Assembly: GCA_030549175.1 (NCBI GenBank)
Contig: JAUKUA010000007.1
Span: 2,480,001-2,544,000, forward strand
Length of the DNA stretch: 64,000 nucleotides
DNA from: Lasiosphaeris hirsuta
Taxonomy: Eukaryota > Ascomycota > Sordariomycetes > Sordariales > Lasiosphaeriaceae
Direction of reading: 5' to 3'
The notes beneath the pieces were generated by a model that saw only the letters and a program-made list of their open reading frames with translations, was not told the DNA's origin and made no database searches. This document shows positions 34,987-47,318 of this stretch, piece after piece. Position 1 is the stretch's first letter; each line of letters starts with the position of its first letter. The position numbers were made by a program, and so were the translations under genes.

Positions 34987-37900
34987 AATGGAGGTGATGC
35001 CCTTGGCGATTCCGTTTGCGCGAGCGTGCAGTCAGCGAGTTGTTCACGTTGGCAGTCGGTAGGCCGTCATTGATGTGGTGGCACGACGAAGACTGGCTAT
35101 CGAGGGATATCAATATCGATATATTCGTCAAGAAGGAGCAGTCCTGTTGAAGACGCTCCAGGATAGTGGTTTGACCAAAGACTGGGGGTGTGGAAGACGA
35201 CAAGAGTGTTGAGGGCGGAAAGAGGTTGTAACTTGTTGTTTAGGATGAGGGGACGGCAGCCTTATCGCAAACCCCTGCTCATAAGGCGAGGTCTGCTAAT
35301 CTGCAATCGCTGGTAATACTGCAACGGCAGATAAGACACGGCAACGGCGCCAATCGGGACACAATGCAAGCGCGAGCCAGTGGGATAGCACAGCAAGTGG
35401 AATAAGGTGTGCTAAGGATGACGATATTAGGAATGATGAAAGGGCCAGCGGGAAACAGACAAAGAGAGAGAGGTGACTCTTGAACAACGAAAAGGATGAT
35501 GGCGGTTGAGAGTCGCAGGCGGGGGAGGGGGGTGGGGAGCAGGGAACGACTGGGGGCAGGCGAGATCCTGGCGGGACCCGACCTGCCACGGTGCTGCCCA
35601 CTGCCGGGTACGACAGGGCGTCTGCTTTAGGTGCAACTAGGCAGGTCGCTCTGGGGAAAGCATAGACAGCTGAGAGGGATCTGGGCCTCGCGTCACTCGC
35701 ATGTCAATATGCAATTCAATGGCACGCCCTCTGTCCCTGAAGGAGGAAAGCAGCTGTGATCATCAGGCCATTCGCGTCTAGTACTCGTCCCACCATAACT
35801 AGCAACATATCCATAGAGGTAATAGCGACAGCTGCCACGATACGTCAAGTCGAGGAGGAGGAATGCAAGACGGTTGAGAGACGCCGTCAGTGATCGCGAT
35901 CGCGTGTCTGACCCACACAGGCCGAACTTCAATTCCCGCCCCCATCTGCGGGTCTCTCCGCCAAACTAAGTTCCAGGATGGCTGATGATCAACTGCAGGC
36001 GCCAAAGTAGCGTCCACAGATGCACCACCGCTAGCATCAGACGTCTGACAAGCAAAGACACCTGACACTCGTTCGTGCCTTGGCCCTATTGTCGAAACAG
36101 CGTTCCACCAGCGTCAATTGCTTCAGTTGATATGGCCATGAGGAACCAGGACGCAGAGAGGCAGGAGCAGGAGCAGAGCAAGAAGCACCAGGGGTCAACG
36201 GCGCGAGACTAGAGACCAGGAGTGGGTAATAGCGGGGCTTTGTTGGGAACAGGTTTGGGGTGGGGGGACAGGGATGAGCAGGAGCCAATCAGCATCTTTT
36301 CGGTTTAGCCCCAGTGTTGGGCCTTGTCCAATCGCAGCTGTTGCGGCTACTCCAAACTTTCTGCAACTTGAATCCTTGCATGCGCTTCGAGACAGCGGCC
36401 ACAGGCCACTCAAAAGCCTCAATACACATGCAGAAAGCACTCCGCGACGCCAATTCCATATGCCAATTCCTAATCTCCAAACCTCAAACCTCCAATCCTG
36501 CGTTGACCTGGACCAGAGAAACAGAAACAGAAACAGAAAACTGCAGCAGGACAATAGCTGTCAGCTGCACGGCCTGCCGTCATCATGGTGGTCATCAACT
36601 GCACCGCTGGGCTGTTTTACCTGGCTTAGATTGAAGTCTAAGCTTACCGTATTCTGCTATGTGCAGCAGCCAAGGCTGCGAGGTTACCTGGTGGCGATTG
36701 AGGGGTTGAGAACGCCGGTGTCTCAGTCAAAACGCATCTCGGCCGGATCTGTCAAACTGCCCAGGGAATAAGAAATACCACTTCGGCGGACGAGAGCTCG
36801 CGTGACGAGAAAAACTTGCTGAACGGAGCTGCGCAGCAGCACCGGCTTCCCCCCGTCTCGCCTCTCTCTGGCGCGCACATTTGTCAGTGTGTGTAGCAGT
36901 TGTGTAGCCTCCCACGAGGTGGTGTGGGCACCAACCAGACGACGGGCCGCGTCAACCACCGACATTTCTTCAACTGCGGAAATAACGGTGAATCCTCCGT
37001 GCAGACTGACCCAGATAAGCCGGCGCGCCCCCGCTTGCCCCACCCCGTTATGCCGGCCCGAGCCCAGCCGCCCAACCGCCCGATAGGTATCCACAGAGAC
37101 CCGGCTTGGCGAGACCCACGACATTGAATCAAATCTGGGATATACCTACTACTCAGCCATAGCCAACAACTTTAAGTCTGAGAGGGGGAGCTTCACACTC
37201 CTTGAAAGGTGGAGTTTCTGAGCCCCGTTGTGGCTATTACCACTCTTAAACCCCATGTGCCCTGTGCGACATATTGTCAAAATATCAACAAAACAAAAGG
37301 GGCTAGGGGTAACAGGCTACGAGACGTAAAAAAGGTTGTGAAAAAGACAAGAAAAGAAAAAGACATTCAATGCGAGAGCGTGCTATTAGCGCCGATAAAC
37401 CCACAAAGGGGTTGCTTCGAGTCGCTTCGCTTTTCTTCCTCTTTCTCATTTGGATTTGCTGATTTAGGAGCTCCTTGGGTATGTGCAAACCAAACCATTA
37501 AGAAATGGGTCTGTTTTGTTCCAATTAGTCCAATTTACAACCCAGCCGATCCCTTCACGCCCGAATCTATCAAATTATATACTCTAGCGGCTGTCAACGT
37601 GTATACTTACCAAGTAAAAGAGCGGTCGGAGTGGCAACTTGATGGCAAGAGGAGCACAATACAGTTCAAAGTTTTCAAGGTGAGTCGTTCCTTTCCTGGC
37701 CGTTGCTGTGAAGCAGAAGCTGGCGGTTGGAGGTGGCTCGACTAGGAAAGAACCTCCTCTGGCATCCATACCCAATCCACTTTTGACAAGCAAAAGTAGG
37801 GCGGCTCCGCCAAGCTCTCCGGAAAGCAGACAGCATAGGACGGTTAACACTGCGTTTTTGTATCAGTTCAACAGTGCCGTGCCCTCTAATCTCGTATTTC

Positions 37901-37993
37901 TCTACAAACCCCCTCCGTCAACTGATACTCCAAACAATATCGACCCCTCTACTACTCACCACCTGCCCCTAGGGCCGGTCAAGCACTTACAAA
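34987..37993. other. Intergenic region PPS1 / unknown gene at 38 kb
   Basis: This 3.0-kb divergent interval holds the PPS1 promoter and leader (about 34987-35300) and an AGAAAC short repeat at about 36515-36540. Upstream of the next gene is a more AT-rich leader-like part (37140-37990). A GTG-initiated frame (37209-37745) ends at a consensus donor (AAG|GTGAGT at 37679/37680). An acceptor at 37972 would join it in frame to the next gene, but there is no ATG, so a spliced 5' UTR is more likely. No conserved protein is seen. Confidence 0.5.
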
Positions 37994-38943
37994 ATGCTTG
38001 AGCACCGCTTAGAAACGTTCCCTGATCCTTCCACCGCTAGTCTCGGCGATGATGAACCCTCCGAGGCTCATGGTAGGATGTGGCTGGAGATTCTTAGGTT
38101 TAGTAAGCAGCACATTCAGGAGGGCAGGGTGCGATCCCTATTTCTCGCAGAGCATGTCATACTCTTCAGATTCCGTACATACCCCCGCGACACGCTACTC
38201 CGATCGGAGTACGAAAGTGGTACTGTCCAACTCCCCTGCGGCGCCTGTACCATCGACCGGACCTGCGGCACGCTCATGGGGCTCATCTCGGCGCTCATCC
38301 CTCGCCTCCGCGCCTGCACCCCCGACCAGACCGTCTTTGGTTCCATAACCCCAAGGGTGTCCAGCTCGTCATCAGCACCCTCGACGCAGTCGTACCCATT
38401 CGCTTCATAGGCTTCATGGGCCTCGTCCTCATCGTTGCCCCCACAATCACCCACGACCACCCGCACCTGGTCAGAGGCGCCGCTACTCGATTTATAGGCA
38501 TCGACGGCACAAATTACATCAACCATCTCCGACTCGCCGCGCGCTCCCTCTGGCTGTATCACGAGCAAGTCTGCGGCCAGCGACCACGGCTAAAGGATCT
38601 TGGGGCGGCGGACCTGGTGGTCCTCCTAGCGTCATCCCCCGATCTTTTCACGCATCCGTGGCTGCGGTGGATGAATCCATATTATCACACCCTTCGTAAC
38701 TGGCGGAGGTGGCATGCAGCGGCATATGCGTACGTCGATTTGGAACGCGCTGGGGCGCTCGACCGTGATGCGGGATTACATGGGTTTCAGCCGAATAGGG
38801 TGTATAATGTTGAGATGCTGGAGGAGGTGCTCGCCAGTGAAGCGGGCTGGATGATCATTCCCCGGGAGGCTTGGTGGAATTTGAAATTTTCGGGCGGGTC
38901 CGTGGACTCAAAACGTCCGGGGCTGTTGCCTTGGTTTTGGTGA
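37994..38943 (+). CDS. Unknown protein, reading frame broken near 38339
   Basis: An ATG at 37994 opens a frame whose codons end mostly in C or G until about 38338; after that the bias vanishes and the frame stops at 38410. From about 38338 the -1 frame takes over with the same strong bias (FHNPKGVQLVISTLDAVVPI) and runs to TGA at 38943. The two parts therefore look like one gene of about 316 residues with one base missing at CTTTGG. No intron explains the switch: candidate GT/AG pairs are too short or non-consensus. I recognise no domain. The second half is rich in Trp, Arg and Leu and has a hydrophobic stretch (IRFIGFMGLVLIVAP). It may be a pseudogene, a sequencing error, or a fast-evolving lineage-specific gene. 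Confidence 0.6.
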
Positions 38944-41900
38944 CATGTGTTGTACAGCTATTTTCCTGACAAGGATCATTTGCCGGTCATTTGCTGGGTT
39001 ACGAGCTGTTTCTAGCGTTGTGGTGTGAACACCTTGGTAAGGCAGTATGTTTCGCCATGATGATACGAAGGCCAAGGGTGTTTTATCACCACAGTAGTTG
39101 GACACAGCGGCTTCGCTGGAGAAAGGAGGGTCTTTACATTTGAGCGAGGAAAAGGCTTCAGGACTAGCGAGATTTAGTATGGTTTTCTAGCGACCTCTCC
39201 GACCTTTGTTGAGTGAGGTTATGCCCTTCGTCCAAACTACGCGCAGGATCAAGTGGTTGACCAGAGAGGCCTCCTGAGCTTACCCAGGACTGTCACATCA
39301 CCGCTGTGCTTCAACCAAAACACCTCCTATCCGCTCCGAAGAAAACGCTACTAGCCTCACTTGTATACAGAAACCCTGCCTATCCCAGAATCTCTGGATA
39401 TATCCGCGAGGCACTCCATTTGAAGACACCCCAATGAAAACGGCCACGACGTGACTGGATGTGCAAAAAATCACAAAGACACAGAGCATGAATCAACAAA
39501 CCATGGCCGTCCTTAAGCATGCTAAAAGACCTGCCAGCCGCCCTCCAACATCCAGTAAGACACAAGCCGCTGCAGCAACACGGGCAAGAATGCAGCTTTT
39601 CGTATTCAAACCGTCCAATCACGGCCGCTGGTGCGCAGCAAACTGAGGCTGCAGCGATGCCCACCAAACAATCCTGTCCAGTCGCAATGGCGAACGGCGA
39701 TTTTACGGCCGGACCGAACCCGAATACAGGCATAAGTGCTAAACAGATTCACACATGGCCGCTGCTATTCGGGGCTGGTTTCATGCTTTCTCACAGTTGA
39801 ATCCCAGCGCGTTGGGTGAGACAGCGCCGCTCGCCCTGGCTGACCTGAGTAAGACATTGAGCAGCCCGAGATCCAGAAGTAGGTATTTGAAGGGGATCCC
39901 CGAACCCAAAGGCCAGTTTAGTTCTCCGACAGTCTCTCCCATCCCGTACTCGACCATACCATGACAATGGCGACCATATTGAGTGGTGCTTGCATACCTT
40001 ATTCATGCCGTCTCCATGCCCACAACTCCGAGCACCAAAATGCGCTTTACGGCCCACGTCTAGTGTTTGCTATGACAAACTGGCGAGAAGAGACCTGGGT
40101 ACGAGATGTGAACGTCAGGCTATTTGCCACTGGGACATAACTACACCAAAGCGAACCGAACGTCTACATTGGCCTACGAGCAGCTCGGGACCGAAGGACG
40201 AAAGGCCTCGGTCGACTTCATTAAAAGAAGCACGGCAATTGTTGACTAGCAGGACCTACCGTATGCACCAGGACAGGATCAACCAAGGGATTCATCGTCC
40301 GGCCTGGTCTGGTGCCCGTCCGGGGAGAAGGATTACCCTCTTCCAAATAATGGAGCAGTCTAAGGCGGGTGGCCAAAAAGAGCCGAGAAACAGCAAAGGT
40401 AGCGTCCATCAGTCCACCTGGAAGGGCCGGGGCGAAGGATTGTAAGATAGAGCGGGGGACGTCTGCATGTTTGCATCCCTGGGTACCCCTCTAGCTACCC
40501 ACCGAAACCAAGGTTGTAGCCGAGCCGACAAGAGGGGATGTTGACCCGCCGTCTGCCTATTCCATGACCAGCCCGAGTGGATGCTGATGTATAGCCCTAG
40601 TGATGGTCCCGCCGAGGCATATCAGCAGTTAGGCCAAAAACTGCTCAAGCCCTGTTATCCCGCCGTCAAGCAGAGCTAAGAGGATGGAGCTGACAAGAGT
40701 CACGAATCCTCCCAGTCCATGTGAGACTCGAACCATCTGGTGGCGCGATGAGGCAACAAGTTCGACATGCTGTCTCGGTGTAAGGGATCCCCGCCCCTTG
40801 ATTACTCCGGCGAATTCGAAATGCCGCTGCTGCCGAAAGTAGTAGTATCGACTTTGGGTTGCTGGCCCGATGTATCTTGGCCCATGGTGTGTATCCTTGT
40901 CGAGACCGCTCCATCCCCCACAGTATATTTCTGGATCTCGAGACTGACATAGCCAGGCCAAGCTCACGCGGCCTTTCGTTGAGACCTAAACCCGATGGAT
41001 CCCAACAGTCGGCCGGGGAAATACTTGCTCCAACCCCAACAAGGCAGCATCCTTCTAGACACCAATTACCCTTCGTGGCGCATTTCAGTGCCCGGACGGA
41101 GACTGTTGGGGATCTCTTGTCGTGAAGCAGGGTACTGTATGGTCCCGGGCAAGAGAATCAGCAAACGGCGAGGCCGAGATAGCAGCTGGAAGTTGAGTGT
41201 CGATGTGGCTTCAGCTTTGCGGCAGCCTCGCCCCAGTTTGTTGCTCCCGCTCATACAACCAAGGCATTGAGAATGACAAGGCTGTGTACCAGGGGAGAAA
41301 CCCACAGGCCGTGCGTATGGCTTCGGTCGCATCGGGGGCTCACATGTGATTGAGGCCTGGTGCAAGTGACAAAAGGCTGAGGTCTCAAGGAGCGAAGAGG
41401 GGGCAAAACAAGGAAGTAACCCAGGTCCAACTACCATCGGGAGGGGGAGGTATGTAGTGGCGGCCTCTCTTTAATGTTTTATGGCCCCTGGCCAGCTGAG
41501 GAAACAAGGCAGACTTTGGCAAGCTGCAAGGGTCGCAATCCGTCGGTGCTTGTCGGCTGTGCCAGACCAAGTGCGCAACCGGCACAGCGACAAAACCCCA
41601 TGGGACTCGGCAGCCATGCCTCCCCCTCACTTGAGGTATTGGCACACAGCATAGCCGCAAAGCGCTGAGTGACAGCGAGAGCGGAATGGAGGCAGGTTGG
41701 GCCGGTAATAATGACGAAACCAATTCATCCACAGCACGGTCTTTCCGCCCGCAGAGCCTCGCGCTCGGCCGGGCCATTTTCCCCATTACGCATCTGGAGC
41801 GTTCGGTTTGCGTTCAGCCCTAGTACTAGATTTGCGGCTGAGCCGTTCGTTGCCCCGGTTCGGGTTTTGGGTCGATTGCGACACCACTCTGAAATTGACA

Positions 41901-43603
41901 AGATGTTGGGACGCAACGGTGACATTGGCACGAAGGATCGCACTGCTGGAAAGGCTGCAACAACAGTTGTGACGGCTCAATTCGCAGAGTGGGAGGGTGA
42001 ATTTATCGACATCGGAATTGTGAGGCTGATTGCAATGGAGGGCGATGGCTAATTCGAGGCACAGCAGTGGTCGACCTGCTCGGCCCAGTGCTATCCAGGC
42101 TATGCGGGTTCAGGCACTGGCCCAAGATGCAGGAATTCTCGAGTCGGAAGCGACAGCGAAGTTGGTGGTGGGAGTAGACGACGTTGGGAGGTGTGAGGGT
42201 TTCAATTGATTGGAGATGTGGGATGGCGAATGGGTGGGAGCTCACCGAGATCTCAGGTCGGAGATGACAGGGCAAGTGCCGCACCGTCCCGGACAGGCTC
42301 GGCTACGCAGGCCTCCCAGAGGAAAGGGTGGCCTTGTGCGCGACTGCTGCGTCAAATCGCGCCCGTTGGGTGGTGGCTGCCCCGTTTAGAGCCAAGAGCG
42401 CCTATTTTCACCCTGTAAAGGCGCACGGCCGGTCTGCCCTCAACGGTTTCTGGTCTAGCCTCGACCTGCCTTTGGCCCATTTGACCACAATCATCCCGCG
42501 ATACGCTATGCGACTTGCTTGCTTCGTCCCCTTGGCCTTTTGGTAATTCGGTAGCCTATTCTCGGCCATGCAGGACTTTTCACTTTTTCTCTTCAGCGAC
42601 TTTTCAGCCTTAACACTGACCCCTGGCCCCAACCTGGTGACATCGCCATGAGACGGGAGATCGATGGCACGCTAGATTGACATCGACAGGTACGATGTAC
42701 CCAACGAAGGAGATCACTAGGGTTACCACCTAGTATTGATTTCGCCTGCGACTACCCAGGGCTCAATCCTCAGGCAGCTGGATACTCTGTCGTACCAGTG
42801 GACGACAAACTCTGACCATGGCTGTGCGGCGGCCGCTACTCGCCCGTTTAGATGTCATGGGCCTGCTAAACTTCCGCAAAGGCTCGCAGGTACTCGGATG
42901 CTAGGGGCCCATAGAAGAGAATGTTGCGGAAAGGGGTACTCGATCCGCTTCACTCAGTACACCACTTCATGGTTGGTTTACTATTGTCAACCGAAGTCAT
43001 CCACATTCTACCACACCCCCCCTCCATCTTCTTCACCCTCCCAGCCACCGATAGACAGACTCCTCAGTGGGAGTTAGTCAACCTGGTGTGGCCATGCTCG
43101 GAAAGCAGTAGGAGCCTTGTGGCCTGCTCTATAGGCCATTCACCTGTACCACACCACCACTTCACCTTGTTGAGAGCATACCTCCCGTCTTGTCCCCCCT
43201 ATGGAGAATCTCTCCTCTGTCAGTCAGTCGGTGCCTGATTTGATCGCTTTTAAACAAGCCTCTCCCGACCCACTCGAGCCATGGCCTAGTCTGCTTTTAC
43301 CATTCGTTCTTCACCTCGGAAGGACACAACCATTGCTTGCGTACTACATCCCCCCAACCCACGGCCTCTAGCCTTGCCAAGACTTTCTCCCTGTTAAGCA
43401 CTGTCCCGAGCCAGGCCTCTACCCCAGACCACTCTTTACCAAGAACCCTGACCCATCTCCTGATTGCCTCATCAGTCATACATTCTTTTACGCAAACTCC
43501 TGTCAAGCAGCCCTCTTGGCTGCTTAAGTAACTCGGGCCCTCCACCTTTGAGGCAGCCCTGCAAAAACAACTGGCAAGAAATTCGTCAACTATTTCCACA
43601 CGC
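38944..43603. other. Gene-free interval, 4.7 kb
   Basis: I find no conserved gene. Frames up to about 150 codons overlap on both strands; most begin at non-ATG codons and lack codon bias. A 52-codon ATG frame at 39488-39646 is the tidiest but matches nothing known. A B-box-like GGTTCGAGTCT on the minus strand near 40730 lacks the rest of a tRNA. The end (about 42980-43600) is C/T-rich and is probably the leader of the coiled-coil gene. Confidence 0.55.
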
Positions 43604-44227
43604 ATGCCCGGCCACGGTCGCCGAGTCTACATTGAAACTGTGCGGCCCAGAAGTCCGCACCACACTCCTTATCGCCGTCACAGTCTGAGCGAAACCTCCT
43701 CCTTCGTCTTCCGGGACGAGTTCGACGACATGCAAGAGCGCGAGAACGCGCTGCTCCGGCAGAACCACATACTTCAGGCTCAGATTCAAGTCAAGGATCG
43801 TGAGCTGACGGCTCTAGACCGCGAGAACCAGGAGCTACGGCGCTCGCTCGAGAGCTCATCCGACATTGAGAGCCGCCAGGGGCAAAAGATGCGCGACCTG
43901 CGTAAAAAGAACGTACGACTGGAGAACGAGAACGGCCGGCTTGAGAGCGAAAACGACGGTCTAAAGATCCGCATTCGCGAGCTAATACGGAAGCTCAAGG
44001 ACGCAACCGACGAACGTGTCCGGATCTTGAAGGAGGAAGTGGGCTCGCTGAACAATCAGGTCGCAGAGTGGCGCCGGCGGTACGAGGATGTGGACCGCCG
44101 GCTCAAGAGGCTTCGCGAGAACCTTGACGATCACATCGAGACAAACCGCTCGCTAGCAGCCGAGAATGAGGCACTCCGGCGGAACCTAGAGCTTGAGGAG
44201 AGGCTACGTCGTCGTCATGGATACTAG
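43604..44227 (+). CDS. Coiled-coil protein, 207 aa, unrecognised
   Basis: A single exon with ATG start, 207 codons and TAG end. Codons are strongly C/G-ending, so it is coding. Residues 1-35 are basic and Ser/Arg/His-rich; about 36-203 form a nearly continuous coiled coil (for example DMQERENALLRQNHILQAQI and later heptads with Glu, Arg, Leu and Asn). The sequence is Arg-rich without Cys and has no membrane segment, so a structural or scaffolding role in cytoplasm or nucleus is possible. Neighbouring genes are more than 4.5 kb away on each side. I cannot name the family; long coiled coils mislead similarity judgements. Confidence 0.75.
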   Translation: MPGHGRRVYIETVRPRSPHHTPYRRHSLSETSSFVFRDEFDDMQERENALLRQNHILQAQIQVKDRELTALDRENQELRRSLESSSDIESRQGQKMRDLRKKNVRLENENGRLESENDGLKIRIRELIRKLKDATDERVRILKEEVGSLNNQVAEWRRRYEDVDRRLKRLRENLDDHIETNRSLAAENEALRRNLELEERLRRRHGY

Positions 44228-47200
44228 CCCGTGCCTCCTAGACAATGGGAGAGCCGGTTTCGGTTGAGATGTCGCGACGTCGCGAAGGTTGTCTCCTTTT
44301 CTTTCTTTCTGTAGTGTTTGCTTTTCCGGTGACTTTCACGTCAACGGTAATGGTATTGGGTAGGCATTCGGTGTTGGGTCTGGCGCATGGAAAGGGGCAA
44401 CTACAGACACGACAATATTTTCCTTGCGATTCGGGCTATCTGGTTGGTCAATTTTGCCTGTATTATAACGAGTACAACACGAACTTTCCCATGTTGTCGA
44501 CCTTTCTTTTCTTTTTCTTTTCAGACAGCAAGACACTTACTTGGCCGCATGGCTAGTATCTAACGGAAAACTTTTTTTTTCTCTCGCATCCTTGTCACTT
44601 CCTCTTCTTGTACATAGATAGCACAGGGGCCCAGTTTCAGACAGGTATTTCATACACTCAAGACAATCAATTCTGACCACTTCAAACCGATATACTCAGA
44701 ATACACTCAATCAAACATCATATACAAAATAGCACTTGTCAAACACCATCGGACGCTGCACGCATTGTGTGGTCTACAGTTATTGTTCCCGTCGGGTGAT
44801 ACGCGGTCTCAAGGTTTGCACGATGTTCCTTACACAAGGTCAGGCGAGACATGCACCATCGGACGCACTTCTGATCGGGTTTCCGAGACATTGCCGACTG
44901 CTGTGACTCTGCATTATTAGGCAAGGCCATGTGGGAAATGCGTGTTCTGATAAATTTGAGATAACTACCCTGGATGGGGTGAGCACGTCTAACTAGTTGG
45001 TTTGAGTCTACTGCGGCCTACCACACGGGCTGTTGGCAATCTAGCGCAATGAAAGGTACTGATTTTTATGGGTATAAGGTAACTAGGACGTTGAGTTGCA
45101 TACGGCAACTCTGTGAGTGGTTTGTCTTGGCTATGTGGTTGGTTGAGAGCCGCTGTTTGGTCTAGGTAACTAAGGCTGCTCCATGTTAGTGATGTCGACC
45201 ATTCCAGGCAGTGAAGTGGGCTTGGGATGATTTGCAGCGACACCACCCAAGTGGGGAATGGGAAATAGGTGTCTGGATCGCGGGATGACGACACGGACGT
45301 TAACAACCAGCCCGAACTCCATGATGCTCAGGTGAGCGCTCACCTTGAGCTCCTCGCTGCCTAATGGCTCCATGATGGCGTCTTGTGTGTGTCTGTGTGT
45401 CCTGAGGATGCCGGTGCCGAGATCGGTTTGTGGGAAGATAGGTAAGCACAACAAGGTCCCACACGGCAGGCATGTGCGGGAGTGACCACATTCCTAGCAA
45501 GGCCGGGACCGGGGAGAGGGACATTTGGCTAGAAATGAGGGAAATCGTGGGGTAGATGCCATGTTTTTCCCCTTTGAGCACTGCGCACCGAATGCGCAGG
45601 TGCGTACACGTAGACTCGTTGTATTCTACATGCCACGAACCGACGACATATTGTTTCTTGTCCATTATTAATCGCCAAGGGCTGCTGATTGAACGTCTAC
45701 TTTGGGCGGGCCTGAAGATCCTTCGATAGGATCTGCCGCTGCCCGTTTCTGGTTGTGTATGGGTGTCGTACGGGACGACTGTGGATCGGTGATTCTGCTG
45801 AGAAAAAGGGAGAGGGGGCTTATCAGACGACTGCCCAGGCGGGTCTCCCCAGGCAACCCGGCGGCCGCTGCCCAGCTTCAAATTGTAATCTAGGCATATC
45901 AGAAAATGAGAAGATGGATTGAAAGATTGTGATATTGAGATTGGGTAAAGAATCCACTATGCGCCTTGATTGCGCAACAGCGGACATTGTCCATCCGGCG
46001 CAGTGCAGTGCTAGACTAGTGTACTTACGAGATACAGCAACAACAGCCAAACTGGGTTGCAATATCGAGCTGATGCATGACTGGTGGGCGAGTATGTTGG
46101 TTGGGGAATTAGAGGGGAGCGGAGGGGATTGGAGAGCGGTGGAGAGGGTCCAAGACAACACCTCGACGCAAATGCGCGAACGAACTGAGGTATAATCCAG
46201 TCTCCTTCGTATGTTAGCGTGGACTCGGAAGCCTTGGGTGGGTATCTTATGAAAATGGATGTCCCGCCTCATTGCCCTGCGGCAACCCCTAATAAGTCCC
46301 ATGGTGTACCTGTTCAGATATGGAGAAGGCCTTCTCAGGGCGTTGATATACTTCCACCCTCGAGTGTCCCTTGAAGCGTTGGTGAGTATGGCGGGGCCAC
46401 ACAAATAGTCATTCACGCCTATCAAGGCCCTCGCCGAGGTCATGGTAGTAAGGTTCGATGCAGTTGAAGAGGAATTCCTCGACTACCCTAAGCTCCACGT
46501 ATCTATAGTGATCTTTCCTGTGCATCAGAGCACAACACCCCAAGACTTGGGCGTTGCTCAATGCCGATTGACGCAAATGGTGAGGACGGACGACCCTAGG
46601 CGTTGCTCAGGCCAAACTTGGCTCGCCGGCCGCCTCGCTTGGCCTGCTAAGGCCGGTGCCCGCTCGCTGCCACTGTCAGTCAACCGGTGAGTCAACCGGC
46701 CGTCGTCTTATCGGTTCCATCTACCCCGCCGACCCAGTGGGGCCGAGGTGGCTCATGATCGCGGACTAGGAATTGCGGAGGTGACCTTCTGCTGCACCTG
46801 GCTGCATTTTGCATCCGCCCCGAGTGCCTATCATAGGTAGACCACGTAGGGCTGCGAGCAGCTCTTTCTTGGCTCCCATCATCATGGCCACACGCTCCCA
46901 TTGCAATGCGGCCTGCATCGCCAATCCGGACGCTCCCAGCAAATGGCGCATCGAACCACACGCACAAAAGCAGAGGGGGTCTACCGGCGTCTGCCCCTAT
47001 GCAGACATCACATGAAGGGGGCCGCAGTGGAAAGCAGTGCCTCTGGATTGAGGGCCCCGGGAGAAGGTGACCGCGGGGAACGAGGGGGAATCCAGAGGAA
47101 TTCAGTGGAAGACCAAAAGTGCACTTTTGTCGTCCCGGTCTGAAGCGGGAGCAATTGGAGCTCCGTCACGCGCTCGAGGATGGCCCGCTGCGATTGAGAC

Positions 47201-47283
47201 CGAATCTATGACTGTTGGACGATGGTATGGCTTCAATTGAGCCTTTGACATCCCTTACCACCCCGCCAATCTAGCAAGATGGC

Positions 47284-47286
<3 letters not shown>

Positions 47287-47316
<30 letters not shown>
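47287..47316. repeat. T30 homopolymer
   Basis: Thirty consecutive T in intergenic DNA. On the minus strand it reads as A30 and produces a poly-Lys shadow frame. I see no retroposon hallmarks around it. Confidence 0.9.

Positions 47317-47318
<2 letters not shown>

Noticed and set aside
36889..37132. Small ATG frames on both strands in the PPS1 upstream region
   Set aside because: They overlap each other, are short and have no domain.
37600..37620. ATACTTACC, identical to the 5' end of U1 snRNA
   Set aside because: The match ends after nine bases and no U1 stem-loops follow.
40700..40800. B-box-like GGTTCGAGTCT on the minus strand
   Set aside because: T-stem bases do not pair and there is no A box in the expected place.
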